The position numbers and the translations under genes were made by a program. The notes beneath the pieces are model-generated. The model made no database searches, had not been told where the DNA came from, and saw only the letters and a list, made by a program, of their open reading frames with translations. From positions 676,357,618 to 676,421,617 of the forward strand of contig CM060990.1 of NCBI GenBank assembly GCA_030765065.1: 64,000 nt of DNA, read 5' to 3'. Numbering within the stretch: the first letter of the stretch is position 1; every line of letters begins with the position of its first letter. This document shows, one piece after another, positions 1-13,683 of the stretch. The stretch comes from Deroplatys truncata (lineage: Eukaryota; Arthropoda; Insecta; Mantodea; Mantidae).

Positions 1-283
1 AACAATTTGAACCATTAATAATGGATATTTCAGAAATGGCTTATGCCACAAAGTTATTTGAACTAAATTGTTTGTTTTAAAGAATCTACATTTTTTGTGT
101 AGTACATTTTCATCTATTGCTTAATGTTTACCAGTTATACAAGATTATACAAAATTCCTTCCAAATGAAAAGAATTTCACAGGGTATTCCCAGAAAATTC
201 AAGATATACATCTTATTTGCCATGTAAATATCTTTAACATGTTGCACACGCAACCACGGCCACACTTACACTGATATTTTTCT

Positions 284-560
284 CGTCCTCCATGGTGCAG
301 TGGTTACCGTGCTAGTCTCTAGTTCCTGAGGTTGTGGGTTCAAACCCGATGGATTGGTTTTGGGCATAGAAATCCTTAACATGGCTTCCTTTGGATGGAA
401 AGTACATCTGGTGGTCCCATGTCAGATTTATGGCACATAAAAGAACCTCAAGCCTGATAAAGAAACCTCTGAGCAATATTACCAGTCTTTCATGCCCAAT
501 ATAGAATGGGATGCTAAGGACCACAGCAGCAAAAGAGTTTCCATAAAAAAAATAATAAAT
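284..560 (+). mobile_element. tRNA-derived SINE inside the array unit (unit 1 copy)
   Basis: The head has an A-box-like TGGTGCAGTGGTTACCGTG and a B box GGTTCAAACCC, the pol III promoter of a tRNA-derived SINE. A body follows with phrases such as GGTGGTCCCATGTC and GGCACATAAAAGAACC, then an A-rich end near 545-560. Other array copies start near 3876, 7238, 10602, 13967, 17559, 20921 and 24487; extra heads only lie near 3648, 17331 and 24285. Diverged copies outside the array are at about 25345, 29598 (minus) and 55499. The body recalls the conserved central domains of invertebrate SINEs (Nin/Meta type), but that is from memory. Long minus-strand frames across it are read-through, not genes. 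Confidence 0.85.
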
Positions 561-2114
561 AAAAAAAAACTTTTCTACATATGCTCTTCTTGGGTTCAGG
601 TGCCTCAAAACATATATTTCCAGTGAAATCTCGACATATAATTTTTGGGTGGAATACAACACTTCCCCTACTTACTATAAGTAGTAGGGAAAGTAAAAAT
701 GGAACAAATAGATGTGTTGTGTGCTACAATAGGGCTAAATAGTGAAACTCTTGGTAATACCAAAAATGTTGTCACCCTACATTTGGAGAACTGTTTTTAG
801 ATCTTCTACACCAAACGATCATATTAGGCCATATTGCTTTAAATTCTCAAATTATGAATAACCTAAGCTGCACTAACGAAAATAAGTCATTACAACCGAT
901 AACTTAGTATTATTTTTAGCTTCACTACTGTTAATATAATTGGTAGTCTTACTAATTGCAGCTAATTCAATCACTAGTATGGAAACTAATACCAAAATAT
1001 TTGTGTTATATGGATGTAACTTTTGCTTCTTTCATACTGCAAGCTAAAGCAATATGCCGAGCCCTAACCAACACATAAAATGCACTTGAAATGGTCATGG
1101 TTGGAAATGCTGGAATGATTATATGGCTGAAGGAGTAGGAAATAAACATCGTAGAACTTCAATTAATTGCCAGTTCCAAAAAGTGGAAATTTTACTTCCC
1201 ACTTCCAAGAGGGAAGCATTCCTTAATGACTCTGGCTCTTAAGACCCATCACAAACTATGAAATGAAGGATGGCCCATGCTTTTAATAGAGAGAAATGTG
1301 GAATCTAGGGTCTATTGCCACTATAAAAGTTCTGGATGCATGAGATGTATGGTGGCTCATATTTTATAGGATTCAAGGAAAATGTGTAATGAGGTATTTA
1401 CTACCACCACTTAATTTTTGCACCTGTTAGATGAAGGCAGTTCATATTTAATAATAGAGAAAAATGTGAAACAGAGAAGTCCATTCCCTGCCAGAAGTTT
1501 TCTATTCAGATGTTTAGCTCATTAGCTTGGTAGACATCTTCAAAGCTGAACAAATCTTCAGCTGCATGTGTCATGGTATTTACGCATATGCTACCTACAT
1601 GTGATTAACTTACGTGGGCTGAGGTAGAGGATGGTAGAAGGGGATATAGCAAGGAAACAGAGCAAGTGTGTCTGTAATCACATATAAAAATATCGGGTTA
1701 CTCAGAATCTGAAAAGGATTAATTTTGGATTAAAATATTCCAAACTGGATTTAACTAATATTCTTTTATTGCAAATGTATAGTCTTCCCTTCTATTTTCT
1801 ATTCAAGGTGTATGACCCATAAGGAATACTGGATCAAGTGAAAGCTAAGAAAACACGTTGAAAGTTGCATTCTGTAATCCTCAGAGGGAATTTAAAAAAA
1901 ATATCATTCTTGAGTATAAAGCTGTATGTAGCTGTGTTGCCACTTCATTGCTGCTTTTGTACAGAATTCCACTTCATTATGTCACAATTATAATTCATCA
2001 TATAAGGTTTTAACATTTAAAGCAACTGAGACTAAATTAATGTGACTGAACTTCTGTTACATGTATATACTGGCACAATTTACAATGTATCTTTGGTGGT
2101 CCAACCATTACCTA

Positions 2115-2233
2115 TTAAACGTACATCCTTATGTCAGCCTTTAATCCTCTGATAGCTGCTGTTAAGTCTTCAGGGTGAGTCACCTGTAGCTGAACTTTGC
2201 ATCTCCTAAGATAGCTGCATTTGCCAACTTTTT
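2115..2233 (-). CDS. Terminal-exon-like ORF in each array unit, unidentified
   Basis: On the minus strand a pyrimidine-rich tract ending TTTTTGTCTTTGCAG (a good splice acceptor) is followed at 2233 by an open frame of two bases plus 38 codons and TAA. It contains the phrases CSYLRRCKVQLQ and THPEDLTAAIRGLKADI, which read like ordinary conserved protein. Copies: 5705-5823, 9069-9187, 12436-12554, 15798-15916, 19388-19506, 22752-22870. A possible donor (CAG/GTGACT) lies inside, so a shorter 50-nt exon is an alternative. I do not recognise the protein. It could be a captured host exon amplified with the array. No partner exon was found in the unit, so it is probably a fragment. Confidence 0.4.
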
Positions 2234-2823
2234 CTGCAAAGACAAAAAATAAATTGTTAGTTTAAACCATGAGTCATATGATGAGCTCTAATCGCATAAA
2301 GCATATAAATTACATTACGAGTACAGCTTGCAAGTGGGTTCTGGCCAATAAAACTACTTATAGATGCATTTTTAACTAAGGAGTGGCATTCAAAGCATTT
2401 CCATATCTCTTTATAAGATTAAATGACAGAAAAACTAATGCTAAAAGAGCAAATGAAGGCTATATTGCCTGATATATCTCACATTATCAATGAAACGTGA
2501 CGAGTATGAATTATGGTCTGCAATGAATGTGATGTGTGTCAAATGGAAGACTAACAAAAGATGTTTATTTTTTATCAATGAAACGTGAAGCTGCTGAAAT
2601 TACAGCCACAGGCAAGCTGAGAAGAAGGAAAGTGATGACACCCTAAGAGGAGGTTAAGAAACTAAAATGTGCCCTTGAGTACTAGAAGTGATAAGAGATG
2701 TTAATTTGTAAGATCAGTGACAACTTTGTTTTCTATAATGCAATGCACAGCTAAAGGTTTTAGGGAAAATTCTTCTATCTGCTAGATGTGTGTGTATACA
2801 ATTGTTTCATTGTGTTTCACAAG

Positions 2824-3030
2824 ATGACTGCTAAGAAAAAGACAGACTACACAGACTTCAGAACCAATGGCTCTCATCAGCTGCTTCAAAGTGAAACTCT
2901 ACCAGAGATCAATGTTAGAGGTCAACCTTCAGCTGGGGATACCTCTCTGAGACTGCAAGCTAAAACATGTGTCCCTTTTCCAATTCACATTCCACCCACT
3001 GACAAGAAAAAAAGAAAGAAGAAGAAGTAA
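2824..3030 (+). CDS. Small basic-tailed ORF (69 aa; 80 aa from an upstream ATG), one per array unit
   Basis: From an ATG at 2824, preceded by an acceptor-like TTTCATTGTGTTTCACAAG, an open frame runs 69 codons to a Lys/Arg-rich C-terminus (DKKKRKKKK). The frame also opens at 2788. Composition is more GC-rich and codon-like than its surroundings. Copies with the same frame from the upstream ATG: 6378-6620, 9742-9984, 13107-13430 (stop lost, extended to 107 codons), 16471-16713, 20061-20303, 23425-23667. Protein sequence is identical between units except residue 4 (Tyr in unit 1, Phe elsewhere) and the lost stop. That may reflect array homogenisation, not selection. No known domain, signal peptide or membrane segment is recognised. 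It may be one exon of a larger gene. Confidence 0.35.
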   Translation: MTAKKKTDYTDFRTNGSHQLLQSETLPEINVRGQPSAGDTSLRLQAKTCVPFPIHIPPTDKKKRKKKK

Positions 3031-3099
3031 AAACCTAATGAGATACATTCACATGCCTTTCTCTACCCTGTGTCATTACAATATGTACAAAGCTTATTT

Positions 3100-4291
3100 T
3101 TATATAAGTGATATATACTAAAGTGTATAGAAGAGTGATAAGTAATATGTACCAACGCTTATTTTTGTCTACTTCATTTTATACAAATAAACCTTTGCAG
3201 AAGTGGATAAATTACACATTTCGTTATAGACACAAAGGGAACAGCTATATTTAAATATTTAAGAACTGGACGCTGCACCCTGGCCTTAAAATTCCACAAT
3301 GTTTCCATGCAATCTCGAGAAACAACTGAATGTTGACAGGACTATAAAGAATGAGTAAGTAGTAAACAATTTGAACCATTAATAATGGATATTTCAGAAA
3401 TGGCTTATGCCACAAAGTTATTTGAACTAAATTGTTTGTTTTAAAGAATCTACATTTTTTGTGTAGTACATTTTCATCTATTGCTTAATGTTTACCAGTT
3501 ATACAAGATTATACAAAATTCCTTCCAAATGAAAAGAATTTCACAGGGTATTCCCAAAAAATTCAAGATATACATCTTATTTGCCATGTAAATATCTTTA
3601 ACATGTTGCACACGCAACCACGCCCACACTTACACTGATATTTTTCTCGTCCTCCATGGTGCAGTGGTTACCGTGCTAGTCTCTAGTTCCTGAGGTTGTG
3701 GGTTCAAACCCGATGATGTTTACCAGTTATACAAGATTACACAAAATTCCTTCTAAATGAAAAGAATTTCACAGGGTATTCCCAGAAAATTCAAGATATA
3801 CATCTTATTTGCCATGTAAATATCTTTAACATGTTGCACACGCAACCACGCCCACACTTACACTGACATTTTTCTCGTCCTCCATGGTGCAGTGGTTACC
3901 GTGCTAGTCTCTAGTTCCTGAGGTTGTGGGTTCAAACCCGATGGATTGGTTTTGGGCATAGAAATCCTTAACATGGCTTCCTTTGGATGGAAAGTACATC
4001 TGGTGGTCCCATGTCAGATTTATGGCACATAAAAGCACCTCAAGCCTGATAAAGAAACCTCTGAGCAATATTACCGGTCTTTCATTCCCAATATAGAATG
4101 GGATGCTAAGGACCACAGCAGTTAAAGAGTTTCCATAAAAAAAATAATAAATAAAAATACTTTTCTACAAATGCTCTTCTTGGGTTCAGGTGCCTCAAAA
4201 CATATATTTCCAGTGAAATCTCGACATATAATTTTTGGGTGGAATACAACACTTCCCCTACTTACTATAAGTAGTAGGGAAAGTAAAAATG
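3100..4291 (-). mobile_element. R-family TIR element copy spanning the array unit junction
   Basis: This sequence is homologous to modules at 43538-44141, 44330-44818, 45300-46596, 51582-52410 and both arms of the 14.5-kb element. Shared phrases include CAATCTCGAGAAACAACTGAA, TTACCAGTTATACAAGATTA and GGGTGGAATACAACACTTCC. The terminal part is a small palindrome (CTACTTACTATAAGTAGTAG) followed by GGAAAGT. Here the element is interrupted by the SINE. One copy recurs in every array unit, ending in unit 1 at 694. No coding capacity is visible, so it is non-autonomous. The left limit is approximate. Confidence 0.75.
3488..3943 (+). repeat. 228-bp internal tandem duplication in unit 2
   Basis: The segment from the ATG of ATGTTTACCAG at 3488 to the end of the SINE head (GGTTCAAACCCGATG) at 3715 is repeated at 3716-3943. 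The same duplication lies in unit 6 (17171-17398 and 17399-17626). In unit 8 it is at 24125-24326 and 24327-24554, with a 26-bp deletion in the first copy. The repeat joins at GATG, a short microhomology between the SINE head and the upstream R-family sequence. Confidence 0.93.
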
Positions 4292-7200
4292 GAACAAATA
4301 GATGCGTTGTGTGCTACAATAGGGCTAAATAGTGAAAGTCTTGGTAATACCAAAAATGTTGTCACCCTACATTTGGAGAACTGTTTTTAGATCTTCTACA
4401 CCAAACGATCATATTAGGCCATATTGCTTTAAATTCTCAAATTATGAATAACCTAAGCTGCACTAACGAAAATAAGTCATTACAACCGATAACTTAGTAT
4501 TATTTTTAGCTTCACTACTGTTAATATAATTGGTGGTCTTACTAATTGCAGCTAATTCAATCACTAGTATGGAAACTAATACCAAAATATTTGTGTTATA
4601 TGGATGTAACTTTTGCTTCTTTCATACTGCAAGCTAAAGCAATATGCCGAGCCCTAACCAACACATAAAATGCACTTGAAATGGTCATGGTTGGAAATGC
4701 TGGAATGATTATATGGCTGAAGGAGTAGGAAATAAACATCGTAGAACTTCAATTAATTGCCAGTTCCAAAAAGTGGAAATTTTACTTCCCACTTCCAAGA
4801 GGGAAGCATTCCTTAATGACTCTGGCTCTTATGAACCATCACAAACTATGAAATGAAGGATGGCCCATGCTTTTAATAGAGAGAAATGTGAAATCTAGGG
4901 TCTATTGCCACTATCAAAGTTCTGGATGCATGAGATGTATGGTGGCTCATATTTTATAGGATTCAAGGAAAATGTGTAATGAGGTATTTACTACCACCAC
5001 TTAATTTTTGCACCTGTTAGATGAAGGCAGTTCATATTTAATAATAGAGAAAAAAGTGAAACAGAGAAGTCCATTCCCTGCCAGAAGTTTTCTATTCAGA
5101 TGTTTAGCTCATTAGCTTGGTAGACATCTTCAAAGCTGAACAAATGTTCAGCTGCATGTGTCATGGTATTTACGCATATGCTACCTACATGTGATTAACT
5201 TACGTGGGCTGAGGTAGAGGATGGTAGAAGGGGATATAGCAAGGAAAAAGAGCAAGTGTGTCTGTAATCACATATAAAAATATCGGGTTACTCAGAGGCT
5301 GAAAAGGATTAATTTTGGATTAAAATATTCCAAACTGGATTTAACTAATATTCTTTTATTGCAAATGTATAGTCTTCCCTTCTATTTTCTATTCAAGGTG
5401 TATGACCCATAAGGAATACTGGATCAAGTGAAAGCTAAGAAAACACGTTGAAAGTTGCATTCTGTAATCCTCAGAGGGAATTTAAAAAAAATATCATTCT
5501 TGAGTATAAAGCTGTATGTAGCTGTGTTGCCACTTCATTGCTGCTTTTGTACAGAATTCCACTTCATTATGTCACAATTATAATTCATCATATAAGGTTT
5601 TAACATTTAAAGCAACTGAGACTAAATTAATGTGACTGAACTTCTGTTACATGTATATACTGGCACAATTTACAATGTATCTTTGGTGGTCCAACCATTA
5701 CCTATTAAACGTACATCCTTATGTCAGCCTTTAATCCTCTGATAGCTGCTGTTAAGTCTTCAGGGTGAGTCACCTGTAGCTGAACTTTGCATCTCCTAAG
5801 ATAGCTGCATTTGCCAACTTTTTCTGCAAAGACAAAAAATAAATTGTTAGTTTAAACCATGAGTCATATGATGAGCTCTAATCGCATAAAGCATATAAAT
5901 TACATTACGAGTACAGCTTGCAAGTGGGTTCTGGCCAATAAAACTACTTATAGATGCATTTTTAACTAAGGAGTGGCATTCAAAGCATTTCCATATCTCT
6001 TTATAAGATTAAATGACAGAAAAACTAATGCTAAAAGAGCAAATGAAGGCTATATTGCCTGATATATCTCACATTATCAATGAAACGTGACGAGTATGAA
6101 TTATGGTCTGCAATGAATGTGATGTGTGTCAAATGGAAGACTAACAAAAGATGTTTATTTTTTATCAATGAAACGTGAAGCTGCTGAAATTACAGCCACA
6201 GGCAAGCTGAGAAGAAGGAAAGTGATGACACCCTAAGAGGAGGTTAAGAAACTAAAATGTGCCCTTGAGTACTAGAAGTGATAAGAGATGTTAATTTGTA
6301 AGATCAGTGACAACTTTGTTTTCTATAATGCAATGCACAGCTAAAGGTTTTAGGGAAAATTCTTCTATCTGCTAGATGTGTGTGTATTCAATTGTTTCAT
6401 TGTGTTTCACAAGATGACTGCTAAGAAAAAGACAGACTACACAGACTTCAGAACCAATGGCTCTCATCAGCTGCTTCAAAGTGAAACTCTACCAGAGATC
6501 AATGTTAGAGGTCAACCTTCAGCTGGGGATACCTCTCTGAGACTGCAAGCTAAAACATGTGTCCCTTTTCCAATTCACATTCCACCCACTGACAAGAAAA
6601 AAAGAAAGAAGAAGAAGTAAAAACCTAATGAGATACATTCACATGCCTTTCTCTACCCTGTGTCATTACAATATGTACAAAGCTTATTTTTATATAAGTG
6701 ATATATACTAAAGTGTATAGAAGAGTGATAAGTAATATGTACCAACGCTTATTTTTGTCTACTTCATTTTATACAAATAAACCTTTGCAGAAGTGGATAA
6801 ATTACACATTTCGTTATAGACACAAAGGGAACAGCTATATTTAAATATTTAAGAACTGGACGCTGTACCCTGGCCTTAAAATTCCACAATGTTTCCATGC
6901 AATCTCGAGAAACAACTGAATGTTGACAGGACTATAAAGAATGAGTAAGTAGTAAACAATTTGAACCATTAATAATGGATATTTCAGAAATGGCTTATGC
7001 CACAAAGTTATTTGAACTAAATTGTTTGTTTTAAAGAATCTACATTTTTTGTGTAGTACATTTTCATCTATTGCTTAATGTTTACCAGTTATACAAGATT
7101 ATACAAAATTCCTTCCAAATGAAAAGAATTTCACAGGGTATTCCCAGAAAATTCAAGATATACATCTTATTTGCCATGTAAATATCTTTAACATGTTGCA

Positions 7201-10200
7201 CACGCAACCACGGCCACACTTACACTGATATTTTTCTCGTCCTCCATGGTGCAGTGGTTACCGTGCTAGTCTCTAGTTCCTGAGGTTGTGGGTTCAAACC
7301 CGATGGATTGGTTTTGGGCATAGAAATCCTTAACATGGCTTCCTTTGGATGGAAAGTACATCTGGTGGTCCCATGTCAGATTTATGGCACATAAAAGAAC
7401 CTCAAGCCTGATAAAGAAACCTCTGAGCAATATTACCAGTCTTTCATGCCCAATATAGAATGGGATGCTAAGGACCACAGCAGCAAAAGAGTTTCCATAA
7501 AAAAAATAATAAATAAAAAAAAACTTTTCTACATATGCTCTTCTTGGGTTCAGGTGCCTCAAAACATATATTTCCAGTGAAATCTCGACATATAATTTTT
7601 GGGTGGAATACAACACTTCCCCTACTTACTATAAGTAGTAGGGAAAGTAAAAATGGAACAAATAGATGTGTTGTGTGCTACAATAGGGCTAAATAGTGAA
7701 AGTCTTGGTAATACCAAAAATGTTGTCACCCTACATTTGGAGAACTGTTTTTAGATCTTCTACACCAAACGATCATATTAGGCCATATTGCTTTAAATTC
7801 TCAAATTATGAATAACCTAAGCTGCACTAACGAAAATAAGTCATTACAACCGATAACTTAGTATTATTTTTAGCTTCACCACTGTTAATATAATTGGTGG
7901 TCTTACTAATTGCAGCTAATTCAATCACTAGTATGGAAACTAATACCAAAATATTTGTGTTATATGGATGTAACTTTTGCTTCTTTCATACTGCAAGCTA
8001 AAGCAATATGCCGAGCCCTAACCAACACATAAAATGCACTTGAAATGGTCATGGTTGGAAATGCTGGAATGATTATATGGCTGAAGGAGTAGGAAATAAA
8101 CATCGTAGAACTTCAATTAATTGCCAGTTCCAAAAAGTGGAAATTTTACTTCCCACTTCCAAGAGGGAAGCATTCCTTAATGACTCTGGCTCTTATGACC
8201 CATCACAAACTATGAAATGAAGGATGGCCCATGCTTTTAATAGAGAGAAATGTGGAATCTAGGGTCTATTGCCACTATAAAAGTTCTGGATGCATGAGAT
8301 GTATGGTGGCTCATATTTTATAGGATTCAAGGAAAATGTGTAATGAGGTATTTACTACCACCACTTAATTTTTGCACCTGTTAGATGAAGGCAGTTCATA
8401 TTTAATAATAGAGAAAAATGTGAAACAGAGAAGTCCATTCCCTGCCAGAAGTTTTCTATTCAGATGTTTAGCTCATTAGCTTGGTAGACATCTTCAAAGC
8501 TGAACAAATCTTCAGCTGCATGTGTCATGGTATTTACGCATATGCTACCTACATGTGATTAACTTACGTGGGCTGAGGTAGAGGATGGTAGAAGGGGATA
8601 TAGCAAGGAAACAGAGCAAGTGTGTCTGTAATCACATATAAAAATATCGGGTTACTCAGAGGCTGAAAAGGATTAATTTTGGATTAAAATATTCCAAACT
8701 GGATTTAACTAATATTCTTTTATTGCAAATGTATAGTCTTCCCTTCTATTTTCTATTCAAGGTGTATGACCCATAAGGAATACTGGATCAAGTGAAAGCT
8801 AAGAAAACACGTTGAAAGTTGCATTCTGTAATCCTCAGAGGGAATTTAAAAAAAATATCATTCTTGAGTATAAAGCTGTATGTAGCTGTGTTGCCACTTC
8901 ATTGCTGCTTTTGTACAGAATTCCACTTCATTATGTCACAATTATAATTCATCATATAAGGTTTTAACATTTAAAGCAACTGAGACTAAATTAATGTGAC
9001 TGAACTTCTGTTACATGTATATACTGGCACAATTTACAATGTATCTTTGGTGGTCCAACCATTACCTATTAAACGTACATCCTTATGTCAGCCTTTAATC
9101 CTCTGATAGCTGCTGTTAAGTCTTCAGGGTGAGTCACCTGTAGCTGAACTTTGCATCTCCTAAGATAGCTGCATTTGCCAACTTTTTCTGCAAAGACAAA
9201 AAATAAATTGTTAGTTTAAACCATGAGTCATATGATGAGCTCTAATCGCATAAAGCATATAAATTACATTACGAGTACAGCTTGCAAGTGGGTTCTGGCC
9301 AATAAAACTACTTATAGATGCATTTTTAACTAAGGAGTGGCATTCAAAGCATTTCCATATCTCTTTATAAGATTAAATGACAGAAAAACTAATGCTAAAA
9401 GAGCAAATGAAGGCTATATTGCCTGATATATCTCACATTATCAATGAAACGTGACGAGTATGAATTATGGTCTGCAATGAATGTGATGTGTGTCAAATGG
9501 AAGACTAACAAAAGATGTTTATTTTTTATCAATGAAACGTGAAGCTGCTGAAATTACAGCCACAGGCAAGCTGAGAAGAAGGAAAGTGATGACACCCTAA
9601 GAGGAGGTTAAGAAACTAAAATGTGCCCTTGAGTACTAGAAGTGATAAGAGATGTTAATTTGTAAGATCAGTGACAACTTTGTTTTCTATAATGCAATGC
9701 ACAGCTAAAGGTTTTAGGGAAAATTCTTCTATCTGCTAGATGTGTGTGTATTCAATTGTTTCATTGTGTTTCACAAGATGACTGCTAAGAAAAAGACAGA
9801 CTACACAGACTTCAGAACCAATGGCTCTCATCAGCTGCTTCAAAGTGAAACTCTACCAGAGATCAATGTTAGAGGTCAACCTTCAGCTGGGGATACCTCT
9901 CTGAGACTGCAAGCTAAAACATGTGTCCCTTTTCCAATTCACATTCCACCCACTGACAAGAAAAAAAGAAAGAAGAAGAAGTAAAAACCTAATGAGATAC
10001 ATTCACATGCCTTTCTCTACCCTGTGTCATTACAATATGTACAAAGCTTATTTTTATATAAGTGATATATACTAAAGTGTATAGAAGAGTGATAAGTAAT
10101 ATGTACCAACGCTTATTTTTGTCTACTTCATTTTATACAAATAAACCTTTGCAGAAGTGGATAAATTACACATTTCATTATAGACACAAAGGGAACAGCT

Positions 10201-10318
10201 ATATTTAAATATTTAAGAACTGGACGCTGTACCCTGGCCTTAAAATTCCACAATGTTTCCATGCAATCTCGAGAAACAACTGAATGTTGACTGGACTATA
10301 AAGAATGAGTAAGTAGTA

Positions 10319-13300
10319 AACAATTTGAACCATTAATAATGGATATTTCAGAAATGGCTTATGCCACAAAGTTATTTGAACTAAATTGTTTGTTTTAAAG
10401 AATCTACATTTTTTGTGTAGTACATTTTCATCTATTGCTTAATGTTTACCAGTTATACAAGATTATACAAAATTCCTTCCAAATGAAAAGAATTTCACAG
10501 GGTATTCCCAGAAAATTCAAGATATACATCTTATTTGCCATGTAAATATCTTTAACATGTTGCACACGCAACCACGCCCACACTTACACTGACATTTTTC
10601 TTTTCCTCCATGGTGCAGTGGTTACCGTGCTAGTCTCTAGTTCCTGAGGTTGTGGGTTCAAACCCGATGGATTGGTTTTGGGCATAGAAATCCTTAACAT
10701 GGCTTCCTTTGGATGGAAAGTACATCTGGTGGTCCCATGTCAGATTTATGGCACATAAAAGAACCTCAAGCCTGATAAAGAAACCTCTGAGCAATATTAC
10801 CGGTCTTTCACGCCCAATATAGAATGGGATGCTAAGGACCACAGCAGCTAAAGAGTTTCCATAAAAAAAATAATAAATAAAAAAAAAACTTTTCTACAAA
10901 TGCTCTTCTTGGGTTCAGGTGCCTCAAAACATATATTTCCAGTGAAATCTCGACATATAATTTTTGGGTGGAATACAACACTTCCCCTACTTACTATAAG
11001 TAGTAGGGAAAGTAAAAATGGAACAAATAGATGTGTTGTGTGCTACAATAGGGCTAAATAGTGAAAGTCTTGGTAATATCAAAAATGTTGTCACCATACA
11101 TTTGGAGAACTGTTTTGAGATCTACTACACCGAACGATCATATTAGGCCATATTGCTTTAAATCCTAAAATTATGAATAACCTAATCTGCACTAATGAAA
11201 ATAAGTCATTACAACCGATAACTTAGTATTATTTTTAGTTTCACTACTGTTAATATAATTGGTAGTCTTACTAATTGCAGCTAATTCAATCACTAGTATG
11301 GAAACTAATACCAAAATATTTGTGTTATATGGATGTAACTTTTGCTTCTTTCATACTGCAAGCTAAAGCAATATGCTGAGCCCTAACCAACACATAAAAT
11401 GCACTTGAAATGGTCATGGTTGGAAATGCTGGAATGATTATATGGCTGAAGGAGTAGGAAATAAACATCGTAGAACTTCAATTAATTGCCAGTTCCAAAA
11501 AGTGGAAATTTTACTTCCCACTTCCAAGAGGGAAGCATTCCTTAATGACTCTGGCTCTTATGAACCATCACAAACTATGAAATGAAGGATGGCCCATGCT
11601 TTTAATAGAGAGAAATGTGAAATCTAGGGTCTATTGCCACTATCAAAGTTCTGGATGCATGAGATGTATGGTGGCTCATATTTTATAGGAGTCAAGGAAA
11701 ATGTGTAATGAGGTATTTACTACCACCACTTAATTTTTGCACCTGTTAGATGAAGGCAGTTCATATTTAATAATAGAGAAAAATGTGAAACAGAGAAGTC
11801 CATTCCCTGCCAGAAGTTTTCTATTCAGATGTTTAGCTCATTAGCTTGGTAGACATCTTCAAAGCTGAACAAATGTTCAGCTGCATGTGTCATGGTATTT
11901 ACGCATATGCTACCTACATGTGATTAACTTACGTGGGCTGAGGTAGAGGATGGTAGAAGGGGATATAGCAAGGAAAAAGAACAAGAGTGTCTGTAACCAC
12001 ATATAGAAATATCAGGTTACTCAGAGGCTGAAAAGGATTAATTTTGGATTAAAATATTCCAAACTGGATTTAACTAATATTCTTTTATTGCAAATGTATA
12101 GTCTTCCCTTCTATTTTCTATTCAAGGAGTATGACCCATAAGGAATACTGGAACAAGTGAAAGCTAAGAAAACACGTTGAAAGTTGCATTCTGTAATCCT
12201 CAGAGGGAATTTACAAAAAAATATCAATTTTGAGTATAGAGCTGTATGTAGCTGTGTTGCCACTTCATTGCTGCTTTTGTACAGCATTTCTACTTCATTA
12301 TATCACAGTTATAATTCATCATATAATGTTTTAACATTTAAAGCAACTGAGACTAAATTAATGTGACTGAACTTCTGTTACATGTATATACTGGCACAAT
12401 CTACAATGTATCTTTGGTGGTCCAACCATTACCTATTAAAAGTACATCCTTATGTCAGCCTTTAATCCTCTGATAGCTGCTGTGAAGTCTTCAGGGTGAG
12501 TCACCTGTAGCTGAACTTTGCATCTCCTAAGATAGCTGCATTTGCCAACTTTTTCTGCAAAGACAAAAAATAAATTGTTAGTTTAAACCATGAGTCATAT
12601 GATGAGCTCTAATTGCATAAAGCATATAAATTACATTACGAGTACAGCTTGCAAGTGGGTGCTGGCCAATAAAACTACTTATATTTGCATTTTAGACTAA
12701 GGAGTGGCATTCAAAGCATTTCCATGTCTCTTTATAAGACTAATGAACAGAAAAACTAATGCTAAAAGAGCAAATGAAGGCTATATTGCCTGATATATCT
12801 CACAATAGCAGTGAAACGTGACGAGTATGAATTATGGTCTGCAATGAATGTGATGTGTCAAATGGAAGACTAACAAAAGATGTTTATTTTTTATCTATGA
12901 AACATGAAACTGCTGAAATTACAGCCACAGGCAAGCTAAGAACAAGGAAAGTGATGACACCCTAAGAGGAGGTTAAGAAACTAAAATGTGCCCTTGAATA
13001 CTAGAAGTGATAAGGGATGTTAATTTGTAAGATCAGTGACAACTTTGTTTTCTATAATGCAATGCACAGCTAAAGGTTTTAGGGAAAATTCTTCTATCTG
13101 CTAGATGTGTGTGTATTCAATTGTTTCATTGTGTTTCACAAGATGACTGCTAAGAAAAAGACAGACTACACAGACTTCAGAACCAATGGCTCTCATCAGC
13201 TGCTTCAAAGTGAAACTCTACCAGAGATCAATGTTAGAGGTCAACCTTCAGCTGGGGATACCTCTCTGAGACTGCAAGCTAAAACATGTGTCCCTTTTCC

Positions 13301-13683
13301 AATTCACATTCCACCCACTGACAAGAAAAAAAGAAAGAAGAAGAAGTTAAAACCTAATGAGATACATTCACATGCCTTTCTCTACCCTGTGTCATTACAA
13401 TATGTACAAAGCTTATTTTTATATAAGTGATATATACTAAAGTGTATAGAAGAGTGATAAGTAATATGTACCAACGCTTATTTTTGTCTACTTCATTTTA
13501 TACAAATAAACCTTTGCAGAAGTGGATAAATTACACATTTCGTTATAGACACAAAGGGAACAGCTATATTTAAATATTTAAGAACTGGACGCTGTACCCT
13601 GGCCTTAAAGTTCCACAATGTTTCCATGCAATCTCGAGAAACAACTGAATGTTGACAGGACTATAAAGAATGAGTAAGTAGTA
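10319..13683 (+). repeat. Divergent array unit (unit 4)
   Basis: This unit differs from its neighbours at many scattered positions, for example around 11070-11200, 11985-12010, 12180-12320 and 12660-12900, and lacks a GT dinucleotide near 12857. The small + strand ORF lost its stop (TAA to TTA at about 13350), extending the frame to 13430. In the minus-strand exon-like ORF one Leu codon is changed to Phe. It looks like an older or less homogenised unit. Confidence 0.9.

Noticed and set aside
312-662. Recurrent 116/70-codon minus-strand frames in each array unit as genes
   Set aside because: They read antisense through the SINE and R-family sequence; frame and length change with single-base SINE differences and the same DNA is dispersed and broken elsewhere.
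661-700. Helitron 3' end (hairpin CTACTTACTATAAGTAGTAG)
   Set aside because: No CTRR end follows and the family has ACTTTCTCTACT inverted ends instead.
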